Positions 34,201-41,579 of a DNA stretch of 64,000 nt are shown here, one piece after another. Origin of the DNA: JAKLKS01 sp964370855. Lineage in GTDB: Bacteria > Planctomycetota > JAJSAM01 > JAKLKS01. How positions within the stretch are numbered: the stretch's first letter is position 1; each line of letters starts with the position of its first letter. The stretch covers positions 6,367 through 70,366 of the forward strand of contig CAYJMF010000011.1 of assembly GCA_964370855.1 (NCBI GenBank). The letters are read 5' to 3'. Under the pieces are notes generated by a model. That model did no database searches. It was given only the letters and a program-made list of their open reading frames with translations, and had not been told where the DNA came from. Both the position numbers and the translations under genes were made by a program.

Positions 34201-37200
34201 GCGGCCACGGGCCGCGTCGTCGTCGCCCGACGCCGCGCCGGGGGGAACCGCACCGCCGAGGAGGAGGTCTCCTCCGTCCCCGTGACGACGGGGGCCGACG
34301 GCCGCGCCGCCGTGAAGGTGAAGGCCGACCGCCCCGGCGAGTACGCGCTGGTCTTCACGGCGAAGGACGTCCGCGGCAACGTGGTCGAGGGCCGCGCCCT
34401 CGTCACCCTCTCCGGCGAGTCCGAGGACCTCTCGAAGGACCTCCGCCTCGTCTGCGACCGCGAGACCTACCGGGAGGGGGACGACGCGGAGATCCTCGTC
34501 AACGTCCCGCAGGCGCCCTGCTCCGTGCTCGTCACCTTCGAGGGGGAGCGGGTGCTCGAGCACCGCGTCCTCCGCGCGACGGAGCGCTCCACGACCTTCC
34601 GCGCCGCCATGAAGCCCCTCTTCTCCCCCAACGTCTTCGTGCGGGCGACCCTGCTCCGCGAGGGGGTCCTCCGGGAGAGCGGCGACGAGGTGCTGGTCTT
34701 CCGCTACCTCCAGGTCTCCGTGGAGCCGGACCGGGCGGAGGCGAAGCCCGGCGAGAAGGTCGGCCTCCTCGTCCGCACTACGGACCAGCGGGGCAACCCC
34801 GTCCCCGCCGGCGTCGCCGTCTCCGCCGTGGACCGGGCCCTTCTCCAGCTCCAGGCGGACCGCACGCCGGACCCGCGCCCGACCTTCTACGACCAGCGCC
34901 GGACGCTCGGCGTCGCCACCGCGGCCAGCGTCGCCTTCCTCCCCGGCGGCGTCACCCGGCCCACCAACAAGGACCTCCTCTTCGAGGAGGCCCGCCGCCT
35001 CGGCCGCGCCGGGTACGAGCGGATGGTGCGCCACGTGGAGGAGGGGAAGGCGGCCCTCGGCCGCGGCGACCTCGACGTCGCCGTGACGGAATTGACGAGG
35101 GCGCTGGAGGCCTCCCCGGGCCACTACGAGGCGAGGGTCCTCCTCGCCCGCGCCTCGGCCCTGCTCAGGGACGCCCGGGATCCGGCGAAGTCCCCGGAGC
35201 CCGCCACCGGGGCCGCCCTCGGGGACCGCCTCTCCCGGGAGGAACTCCGGAAGAAGGCGGAATCCATGGAGAAGAACGCGGACCTGAAGGAGCTGAAGGA
35301 CAAGGCCCCCCCCCCGCCGGACTCCGGCGGCGGGACCCCGACCCCCCCCGCGGCCAAGGCGGGACGCCCCTCCCGCTCCCGCCGCGCCCCCGGGGCGCCG
35401 GCGGAGGACGCGCCGATGACCGCCGACGCCGAGGGGGGCGAGGCGGAGGACGACGCGGAGGTCGCGGAGAACGGGTCCATCGGCATCGGCGGCGGCGCCG
35501 GCGGCATGTTCGGCGGACGGCGCGGCGGGCATCGCAATCTCAAGGTCAACGGCGGGTTCGGCGGCTTCGACGGCGCCCTCCCGGCCCTCTCCATGCCGGC
35601 GTCGCTCCGCGAGCGGTTCCTCGACTCCGCCCTCTGGGCCCCCTCCGTCGCCACCGGCGAGGACGGGACCGCCCGGATCGAGATCGATCTCCCCGACAAC
35701 CTGACCACCTGGCGCATCGTCGCCCGCGGCGCCTCCGCCGACACCCTGGTGGGGGAGGGGCGCGGCTCCCTGACGGTCCGCCTCCCGATCCTCGTCCGCA
35801 CCGAGGCCCCGCGGTTCCTCGGGCAGAGGGACGAGTCCGTGGCCGCCTCCGTCGTCCACAACGAGACCGGGGGGGCCCTCGACGTCGAGGTCTCCCTCGC
35901 CGCCGCGGGCCTCGAGGTCCGCGGCGCCGTCTCCACGCAGGCCCGTCTCGAGGAGGGGGAGGTCCGCGCCTTCCCCTGGAGCCTCGCCGGCTCCGCCGCG
36001 GGCCTCGCCACGCTGGAGGCGAAGGTCCTCTCCCCCGCCGCCTCCGACGCCCAGAAGATCGGGCTCCCGGTCCTGCCCCACGGGCTGCGCTGGGTGCGGG
36101 CCGCCTCGGGGCCGCTCCGGGACACCGCCGTCGCCTCCCTCGATCTCCCGGAGAGCATGGTCCCCGGGACCGCGGCGGCGAGGGTCGCCCTCTCGCCCAA
36201 CCTCGACCGCGTCCTCCTGGACGCCGTCTCCTGGACCGGCGGCTTCCCCTACGGCTGCGTCGAGCAGACCGTGAACCGGTTCCTGCCGGCCCTCGCCTCC
36301 GACGACGCGCTGCGGCGCGCGGGCGTCCCCGACCTCGCGCTGCGGGACGGGCTCCGGGATCGCGTGGAGCGGGGGCTGCTCGCGCTCTACGCCCTGCAGC
36401 GGGAGGACGGCGGCTTCGGCTGGGCCTCCTCGAAGGGGGACGCCGACCCGGCCATGACGGCCTGGGCCGTGATGGGGATGCTCCGCGCCGAGCGGCAGGG
36501 GTACGCCCTCTCCCCCCGGAACCGCGCCCGGGCCGTGGAGGCGGCGACGACCTTCTCCCGCGGCGCCGAACCCGACGTCCGCGCCTTCCTCCTCCACGCG
36601 CTCGCCTTCGGCGGGGCCGCCGACGCCGGCGACCTCAGCACCGTGCACCGCTCCCGCGAGACGCTCACGGACCGCGGCCTCGCCCACCTCGCGCTCGCCA
36701 TGGCGCTCTCGGGCCGCCGCGACCGCGCGGCGGAGTGCGTCGCGCTGCTCCGCGGCCGCGCCGTGGCCGACGGGGACCGCCTCCACTGGGACGACGGCTC
36801 CCCCGCGGCGATGAGGCGCGGGCTCCCCGTGGACGCCGGGGAGAAGTCAGCCCACTTCGTCCGCGACGCCGGGCCGACGGCGCTCGCCCTCCTCGCCTTC
36901 CTCGAGGTGCAGCCCGACGACCCCGCCGTGGACCCGGCGGTGCGCTGGCTGCTGGCCAACCGCCGCGGCTCCTGCTGGCGCTCCACCCGGGACACCGCCG
37001 CCGTCGTGGACGCGCTGGCCGCGGTGCTCGTGCGGCGGGGCGTCGAGGCCGTGGAGTGCACCGTGACGGTCTTCGTCAACGACGGCGACGCCCCCGCGGC
37101 GACGCTGGAGGTCCGCCCCGTCCCCGGCGGTATCCGCGAGGCCGTCCTCCCCGCGGGCGTCCTCCGCGCCGGGCGCAACACCTTCCGCCTCGAGAAGAGC

Positions 37201-39330
37201 GGCGGCGGCACCGTCCACTGGACCGCCGTCGCCGAGGCCGTCGTGGACGCCGAGGACATCGAGGCCGCCGGCAACCTGCTCCGCGTCGGCCGCCGCTACG
37301 TCCGGTACTTCCCCCGCCGCGAGAACCCGGCGGAGGGGACCGGCGAGGCGGTGCCCGGCTGGACCTGCTGCGATCCCGCCGCGCGCCCCGGCGACGAGGC
37401 GCTCCCCTCCCTCGCCCGGGTCGGTTCCGGGGACCTCTTCCGGGTCAGCCTGACCGTGGAGGCCCGCGAGGCCGTGGACTACGTCCTCCTCGAGGATCCC
37501 CTGCCCGCCGGCGTGGACGTCGTCGAGGGGCGCGAGGAGGGCCGCTTCGAGCGCTTCGAGCGGCGCGACGACCGCGTGGTGTTCTTCCTCTCGAAGATCC
37601 CCGCCGGGAAGTGGACCTTCTCCTACGTGGCGCAGGGGGTCTTCCCCGGCGCCTACCACGCCATGCCCGCCGAGGCCTGGGGGATGTACGAGCCCGAGGT
37701 GCGCGGCCGCTCCGCGGAGGCGCGGTTCTCCGTCGAGGCCGAGTCCGGCGCCGCGGCCCGCCGCGGGGACGCCGAGTCCGTGACCCCCGACGAGATCCTG
37801 TGGCACGGGCGGCGCGCGCTGGCCGAGTCCCGCTGGGAGAACGCCCGGGACGGCTTCCGCACCCTGCTCAAGGGCTGGAAGCTCCTCCCGGAGATCGAGT
37901 CCGAGGCCTGGGCCGCGGTGCGGACCTCCTGCCTCCGCCTGAAGGACGAGCGCGGCGCCGTGGAGGCCCACGAGGCCCTCATGGACCGCGACCCCCGCCG
38001 GGTCCCCGCCTCCGAGGCCGACGCCCTCGCCATGGCGCAGGCCTACCACGGGATCGGGGAGTTCGAGCGGGCGGCGTCCCTCTTCCGGAACCTGGCGGAC
38101 CGGTTCTACGCCCGGGAACGGGCCGTGGCCGACGCCTACGAGTCCATCGGCGAGCGGGCCCGCGCCCTGGTCCACCGCGCCGAGACGCTGCTGCGCTTCC
38201 CCGACGGGGCGCAGTCCGACGGGGAGGAGATGGCCCTCATCCGCGCGCTCCGCGAGACCCGCCGGGTCTCCGACGGCTCCATCAAGCCGATGCCCGGCGC
38301 CCCGGCGCCCTCGGCGGCGGCGGGCTTCCTCCTGCCCGAGGCCACGGAGCGCCTGCGCATGTTCCTCGCCCACCGCGCCGAGGTGCCCGCCGCCGACGAG
38401 GCGGACATGCTGCTCGTGGACACGCTGCGGCGGATGGACCTGCTCGACGACTCCCTGTCCGAGGGGGCGCGCTTCGTGAAGCGCTTCCCCGACAGCCGTT
38501 ACCTCGACGACGTGACGTGGTTCCTCTCCTCGGCGGCCTTCGACAAGGGGGAGTTCGACCGCGCCGTCTCCCTGGCGGAGCCGCTGCTCGAGGGGACCTT
38601 CCCGCGGGACGACGATCCGCGCCGCCGGGACCGGAGCCCGTTCCGGCCCCAGGCGTGGCACCTCCGGGGCAAGGTGGCCCACCTCCGCGGGGATCTCGCG
38701 GAGGCGGTGAAGTGGTACGACCGTGCGCGCTCCTCCGTCCCCGACGCGGCCGACGCATGGACGTTCCTGACGTCTCCCGCGCTGGAGGTGCCCGAAATCG
38801 CCTCCTTCGTGCCGGGGGCGCGGCCCGACCTCGAGTACCGGCGGCGGAACGTGGACGACCTCCGGATCCGGGTCTACCCGGTGGACTTCATGATCCTGTA
38901 CGCGGTGCGGAAGGACCTGTCGTCGCTGAACCGCATCGACCTCACGGGGATCGTGCCCGCCGCGGACATCGAGGCGGGGCCGGCGAAGGGGCCGCCCCAC
39001 CGCTGGAGCGCCGAGACGGCGACGCTGCCGGTGAGCGAGAAGGGGGTCTACCTCGTCCAGTTCGCCGGGAAGGCGTCGGGGGCGTCGGTGGTGGTGCTCT
39101 CCAATCTCAAGGTGGAGGTGCAGCAAGCGGGGCCGCGGCTTCGGGTCTACCTCACGGACGCGAAGTCCGGGGACCCGGTGCCCGAGGTCTACGTGAAGGT
39201 CGCCGACGGGAACTCCATCAAGGCGCAGGGCTTCACCGACGCGAGGGGGGTTTTCGAGGCGGGGCAAGTGGGCGGCTCGTTCTCCGTGGTCGCCGAGAAG
39301 GACGGGTCGTACGCGCTGTGGAGGAGGTAG
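31258..39330 (+). CDS. Giant TPR / alpha-2-macroglobulin protein with intact thioester
   Basis: This 2690-residue protein has a signal peptide (residues ~1-28, ending SLLAG). Residues ~30-530 are TPR-like repeats. MG domains follow, with the family marker FTDRPLYRPGQ near 722. A Lys/Glu/Pro-rich stretch (~1330-1400) and a Gly-rich insert (GIGGGAGGMFGGRRGG) come before the A2M domain (WAPSVATGEDGTARIEIDLP). The thioester site YGCVEQT has Cys1667 and Gln1670. After a terpenoid-cyclase-like thioester domain, a second TPR block (~2180-2500) and a C-terminal MG-like domain follow. That last domain (RNVDDLRIRVYPVD) repeats one near residue 545 (RNVDRLRMKAYRVD). Bacterial A2Ms trap proteases in the periplasm. 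The usual partner gene pbpC is absent. No lipobox is seen. Confidence 0.9.
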   Translation: MRPFPRNSLLACSLAAAALFAGGASLLAGDAADRDREMAACRSLMADRDWAGAEKALEAFVSKHRQGDAVEEAALLLARARLQAGRPEDALSTLVELVRSSPSGLWTEKARWLSADACAALRNWKGAADVLRARDEFLASDDHLRSIAGLYLDVADEAYDGREVSDEFGRKTRVHDWMRALDFYRRARAVKLREGDEGRVSHRIAASALEAGDPGAAAAEWTTLLRDGKPGDLAAEATFGLGRALAATGNPVEARKRFREVADRWTDSEFAPRALVALGETFGPLTTDNADALRRGLDAWREFRRLFSGHADGPSVSFRIGLALANFGDRPGAVKEWEEFLRLWPKHDLAPSAVHAIALAKLGLEDFDGAAAAWKDLLARWPNHALWSEARAMLPKAALARAEAEMREKRWDGAVAAFRAYLDEFPADGDAALGRLRLGDALKEKGETEAALEAWRLVPAKHPEDPRAATAWKRVADFLADVAGDLPAAIREYEGLAARYGNTPEGNGARTILAEMKGKLLEASLERPLGTDRKPRIAFRLRNVDRLRMKAYRVDLEAYVRARGSLAGAENVVTDVVKPDAEWVWQPSEYEPFRLLARTCEVPVQGPGAWIVRAQDEELSATLLVISTDLAAVVKRSPGQTLVFVQGERDGAPVPGAKVILPDGTAAGVTGEDGVWIGGSVAGGLLASKGGSTAFVLGDTGPATTFGYTPRVYLFTDRPLYRPGQDAAVKGFARRVERGAYVCLEGEKVVLTVEDPRGTTVLAREVRTDRFGGIEARIPVTDGAPLGTWRITASYADRSFGTTFEVREFRKPEVEISLRGDRDTWLAGEEIGANVTVRYGAGGVVRGAPLRWRVARQGFSFDGSDLASFASWFKDPAREAERRRRASIEGDVVEVASGELLTDAKGAARITFPTEAGERDAKYVLEVSVRDSGGTWVRDAAEFPVTTQGFYAVARAERKVYRPKEEMALEVFTVDANQSPVAATGRVVVARRRAGGNRTAEEEVSSVPVTTGADGRAAVKVKADRPGEYALVFTAKDVRGNVVEGRALVTLSGESEDLSKDLRLVCDRETYREGDDAEILVNVPQAPCSVLVTFEGERVLEHRVLRATERSTTFRAAMKPLFSPNVFVRATLLREGVLRESGDEVLVFRYLQVSVEPDRAEAKPGEKVGLLVRTTDQRGNPVPAGVAVSAVDRALLQLQADRTPDPRPTFYDQRRTLGVATAASVAFLPGGVTRPTNKDLLFEEARRLGRAGYERMVRHVEEGKAALGRGDLDVAVTELTRALEASPGHYEARVLLARASALLRDARDPAKSPEPATGAALGDRLSREELRKKAESMEKNADLKELKDKAPPPPDSGGGTPTPPAAKAGRPSRSRRAPGAPAEDAPMTADAEGGEAEDDAEVAENGSIGIGGGAGGMFGGRRGGHRNLKVNGGFGGFDGALPALSMPASLRERFLDSALWAPSVATGEDGTARIEIDLPDNLTTWRIVARGASADTLVGEGRGSLTVRLPILVRTEAPRFLGQRDESVAASVVHNETGGALDVEVSLAAAGLEVRGAVSTQARLEEGEVRAFPWSLAGSAAGLATLEAKVLSPAASDAQKIGLPVLPHGLRWVRAASGPLRDTAVASLDLPESMVPGTAAARVALSPNLDRVLLDAVSWTGGFPYGCVEQTVNRFLPALASDDALRRAGVPDLALRDGLRDRVERGLLALYALQREDGGFGWASSKGDADPAMTAWAVMGMLRAERQGYALSPRNRARAVEAATTFSRGAEPDVRAFLLHALAFGGAADAGDLSTVHRSRETLTDRGLAHLALAMALSGRRDRAAECVALLRGRAVADGDRLHWDDGSPAAMRRGLPVDAGEKSAHFVRDAGPTALALLAFLEVQPDDPAVDPAVRWLLANRRGSCWRSTRDTAAVVDALAAVLVRRGVEAVECTVTVFVNDGDAPAATLEVRPVPGGIREAVLPAGVLRAGRNTFRLEKSGGGTVHWTAVAEAVVDAEDIEAAGNLLRVGRRYVRYFPRRENPAEGTGEAVPGWTCCDPAARPGDEALPSLARVGSGDLFRVSLTVEAREAVDYVLLEDPLPAGVDVVEGREEGRFERFERRDDRVVFFLSKIPAGKWTFSYVAQGVFPGAYHAMPAEAWGMYEPEVRGRSAEARFSVEAESGAAARRGDAESVTPDEILWHGRRALAESRWENARDGFRTLLKGWKLLPEIESEAWAAVRTSCLRLKDERGAVEAHEALMDRDPRRVPASEADALAMAQAYHGIGEFERAASLFRNLADRFYARERAVADAYESIGERARALVHRAETLLRFPDGAQSDGEEMALIRALRETRRVSDGSIKPMPGAPAPSAAAGFLLPEATERLRMFLAHRAEVPAADEADMLLVDTLRRMDLLDDSLSEGARFVKRFPDSRYLDDVTWFLSSAAFDKGEFDRAVSLAEPLLEGTFPRDDDPRRRDRSPFRPQAWHLRGKVAHLRGDLAEAVKWYDRARSSVPDAADAWTFLTSPALEVPEIASFVPGARPDLEYRRRNVDDLRIRVYPVDFMILYAVRKDLSSLNRIDLTGIVPAADIEAGPAKGPPHRWSAETATLPVSEKGVYLVQFAGKASGASVVVLSNLKVEVQQAGPRLRVYLTDAKSGDPVPEVYVKVADGNSIKAQGFTDARGVFEAGQVGGSFSVVAEKDGSYALWRR

Positions 39331-39333
39331 GGG

Positions 39334-39819
39334 TTGAGCCCGACACCCGCACACCACCCTCCGACGATCGGGCCCTGGAAGTGGGCGATGCTGCCGGTCT
39401 GTGCGGGCGTGGCCTGGGTGTTCCTCGATTGGGCCGAGTGGGTCTGGAGATGGCCCCTGAGCGAGTGGGGACTCCCGGCATGGACTCCCGCGTGGCAGCT
39501 CGTGGCGGCCATCGTGGTGGGTGCGGGGCTGTGGTCGGGAGTGGCGATGCGGTCGCGGCTGCCGGCACGGTCACCGAGGATCCTGGTCGTGGAAGTGCTG
39601 CTCTCCCTGGCCCTGTGGGCGATGGCCGGCTGCGCCGTCGCCTACGGGTGGGTGATGGGATCGGATTCAAACCTGGGGCCGCCCATCGCCGTCTTCGTCG
39701 CGGGTCCCATCGGGCTGGTCGTCGGCGGCGTCCTCGGGATGCTGTCATGGGTGGTCCGGGGGCTGCGGATTCCAAGGGCCCCCGCACTCTGGAGGGGCGG
39801 GCGGAGAGCGATGCTGTAG
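39334..39819 (+). CDS. Four-helix integral membrane protein of unknown function
   Basis: This 161-residue protein has a TTG start four bases after the preceding stop, with GAGGAGG ten bases upstream. Four hydrophobic helices are evident: WAMLPVCAGVAWVFLDW, LVAAIVVGAGLWSGVAM, ILVVEVLLSLALWAMAGCAV and PIAVFVAGPIGLVVGGVLGM. The C-terminus is short and basic. No family is recognised. The tight spacing suggests translation together with the macroglobulin gene, but base composition is slightly lower in GC than upstream. Confidence 0.68.
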   Translation: MSPTPAHHPPTIGPWKWAMLPVCAGVAWVFLDWAEWVWRWPLSEWGLPAWTPAWQLVAAIVVGAGLWSGVAMRSRLPARSPRILVVEVLLSLALWAMAGCAVAYGWVMGSDSNLGPPIAVFVAGPIGLVVGGVLGMLSWVVRGLRIPRAPALWRGGRRAML

Positions 39820-39822
39820 GAT
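39817..39822 (+). promoter_or_regulatory. Predicted -10 box TAGGAT
   Basis: The box overlaps the TAG stop of the membrane protein, and its first base is 13 nt from the ATG at 39830. Confidence 0.45.
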
Positions 39823-39829
39823 GGGGGAC

Positions 39830-40042
39830 ATGGCGCCGACGACCGTCCCCCGGGAGTGGATCGAGGAGTTCGAGGCTGCCGCACGGCGGCCCCTGCGGGA
39901 GCGCATGAAGTACGCCTTCATCCACACCTACAAGCCGGTCCTCGACGACGCGCCCTTCCGGTCCTTCGACACGATGGAGGACTACCGCCGCTGGTGCGAG
40001 GCGAATGTCCCCGCGTGGCTAGGGTATGGCCGCACCCTTTGA
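39830..40042 (+). CDS. Small protein paired with a nucleotidyltransferase
   Basis: This 70-residue soluble protein begins MAPTTVPREWIEEFEAAARR and ends DYRRWCEANVPAWLGYGRTL. An ATG nine bases upstream is possible, but the -10 box spacing favours 39830. It overlaps the next gene by 17 bases, so the two are surely coupled. I recall similar short proteins with a YRRWCExNxPxWLGYG-like end just upstream of AbiEii-like nucleotidyltransferases. It could be the antitoxin-like or regulatory partner, but this is inference only. Confidence 0.65.
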   Translation: MAPTTVPREWIEEFEAAARRPLRERMKYAFIHTYKPVLDDAPFRSFDTMEDYRRWCEANVPAWLGYGRTL

Positions 40043-40505
40043 GTACCGCCAGGCCGAGGAGATCGCCTCGGCCTTCGGCAGGCACGGGGTCCGCTACCTG
40101 TTCCTGGGGAAGTCCGGTGCCATCCTCCTCGGGTACCCCGACACCACCCAGGACGCCGATCTCTTCGTCCAGAAGTCCCCGGAAAACGGGCGGGCCCTCG
40201 TGGCCGCCCTCGTCGAGATGGGCTTCCCTCTGACGGCGGAGCACCGCGGCGAGATCCTCGCCGGGAAGGACTTCGTGCAGATCCGGTACGGCCCCTTCGA
40301 CCTCGACCTGATCTTCGCTCCCGACGGTATCGAGACCTTCGAGGAGGCGGATCGGCGCGGGATTTCCGTGAAGGGGATGCGGGTGTGCCACATCGATGAC
40401 ATCCTCCGCAGCAAGGAGGCGGCGGGGAGGGTGAAGGACCGGGAGTCCCTTCCCCGGCTGCGCGCCTTCCGGGACTGGCTGGAGGAGGGCCGCGGAAGCC
40501 CCTGA
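40026..40505 (+). CDS. AbiEii/MNT-like nucleotidyltransferase
   Basis: This 159-residue polymerase-beta-fold nucleotidyltransferase has FLGKSGAILLGYPDTTQDAD, which fits the G[GS]x...DxD pattern (Asp43, Asp45). A third acidic strand GPFDLDLIF follows, then CHIDDILRSKEAAGRVKD, whose LxxLxxSKxAxxRxKD form is common in this family. Such enzymes transfer nucleotides to tRNA or protein and often act as toxins or as the MNT antitoxin of HEPN pairs. No HEPN protein is seen; the partner is the 70-residue gene it overlaps. Toxin or antitoxin role cannot be decided. Confidence 0.75.
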   Translation: MAAPFEYRQAEEIASAFGRHGVRYLFLGKSGAILLGYPDTTQDADLFVQKSPENGRALVAALVEMGFPLTAEHRGEILAGKDFVQIRYGPFDLDLIFAPDGIETFEEADRRGISVKGMRVCHIDDILRSKEAAGRVKDRESLPRLRAFRDWLEEGRGSP

Positions 40506-40562
40506 CGGACGGGGCCCCCGCGGACGGCTTCTTCGGGAGGCTCCTGCCGGCGTCCTGCGCCC

Positions 40563-41111
40563 ATGCCGCCCTCCAACTCCCCCGCCTCCTGGAATCGTGT
40601 CGCCGTCGTCGGCTGCGGCGGCGCGGGGAAGTCCCGGTTCTCCGTGGAGTTGGGGCGGCGGCTCGGGCTTCCCGTGGTCCACCTCGACGCCCACTACTGG
40701 CGGCCGGGGTGGGTCCCGACGCCGGACGGGGAGTGGGACCGCGTCCACGCCTCCCTCGTCGCCGCCGACGCGTGGGTGATGGACGGGAGCTACCACCGGA
40801 CCCTCCGCGCCCGGACGGAGCGGGCCGACGCCGTCGTCTTCCTGGATCTCCCGACGCGGGCCTGCTTCCGGGGCGCGCTCTCCCGCTGGATCCGGCTCCG
40901 GGGATCGGTGCGGCCGGACACGGCGCCGGGGTGCCCCGAGAGGGTGGACCTCGAGTTCCTGCGGTGGATCGGGGGGTACCGGAAGAGGACGCGGCCGGAG
41001 GTGCTGGCCATCCTGCGGGAGTTCGAGGGGAGGGGCGGGGCGGTCGTCATCCTCCGGAGCCGGGGGGAGGGGGATGGGTTCCTCGAAGCGGTGGGGCGGG
41101 AGCCCCGATAG
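40563..41111 (+). CDS. P-loop nucleotide kinase-like protein (FlaR / AAA_17 type)
   Basis: This 182-residue protein has the P-loop VVGCGGAGKS (residues 15-24), HLDAHYWRPGW (substrate-side motif of the FlaR / adenylate-kinase-like group), WVMDGSYHRTLRARTERAD (Walker-B-like strand) and an RxxxR lid region. Relatives are annotated as topology-modulation protein or adenylate kinase-like; actual substrates are not known. It stands 57 bp after the nucleotidyltransferase and may be in the same transcript. Confidence 0.8.
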   Translation: MPPSNSPASWNRVAVVGCGGAGKSRFSVELGRRLGLPVVHLDAHYWRPGWVPTPDGEWDRVHASLVAADAWVMDGSYHRTLRARTERADAVVFLDLPTRACFRGALSRWIRLRGSVRPDTAPGCPERVDLEFLRWIGGYRKRTRPEVLAILREFEGRGGAVVILRSRGEGDGFLEAVGREPR

Positions 41112-41125
41112 CATCCGGGGCGACC

Positions 41126-41323
41126 ATGGCGAAAGAGACCCCATCTCCGAGGCGAGAGCTGATGGCACTGAGGGGGGTGATGTGGTCCGTCGTGGCGTTG
41201 GCGGGGCTTTCGGCAATCGGTTCGGAGAAGTTCGGTTTCCTGTCGAAGTCCATTCTGGCGTTGGCGGTGGTGGGGGTCATCGTCCTGGAGATTTCGCTGC
41301 TGGTGAAACGGCACGAGGAGTGA
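41126..41323 (+). CDS. Small two-helix membrane protein
   Basis: This 65-residue protein begins MAKETPSPRRELMALRG. Two hydrophobic segments (VMWSVVALAGLSAIGS and SILALAVVGVIVLEISLLV) lie between a basic N-terminus and a KRHEE end. It starts 14 bp after the kinase gene. No family is recognised; composition and hydropathy support a real protein. Confidence 0.6.
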   Translation: MAKETPSPRRELMALRGVMWSVVALAGLSAIGSEKFGFLSKSILALAVVGVIVLEISLLVKRHEE

Positions 41324-41381
41324 CTTGCGGAAGGAACCACGGTGCGGGCGCGGGCTTCATCCCCGAAGACTCGCGAACGGC

Positions 41382-41412
41382 CGGAATAGTATCATATTAT
41401 GATACTATTCCG
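41382..41412. repeat. Extended palindrome of the GTATCAnnnTATGATAC family
   Basis: This is a perfect 15-bp arm palindrome around one central base, with core GTATCATATTATGATAC at 41389-41405. It is extremely AT-rich for this genome. It lies in the 256-bp non-coding stretch between the small membrane protein and the CarboxypepD_reg-like gene. Confidence 0.85.
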
Positions 41413-41579
41413 CGCCGGAGGGGCGCCCGTGGCGGGGTTCCGGGGCGCCGTGACGCCCATCAGGCGCCGGGATGAACCGGAGTCGCGGTGGTTCGTTCCC
41501 GAAGGCCGTTGGCCCGGGCAGGCCGGCGTTCCTGAACGTCCTGCCCGGATCGCGACCACGCTCCGTCGGGAGGCCACGC

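Noticed and set aside
29887..36786. Minus-strand open frame of about 2300 codons running under the alpha-2-macroglobulin gene into truD
   Set aside because: Only the truD part (from 31116) has family motifs. The rest is Gly/Arg/Pro/Glu-rich sequence opposite a clearly coding plus-strand gene, as expected in very GC-rich DNA where stop codons are rare.
31290..39908. Second plus-strand open frame of about 2870 codons overlapping the macroglobulin gene
   Set aside because: It is a frame-shifted shadow with Arg/Pro/Gly composition and no domains; the thioester and MG motifs are in the other frame.
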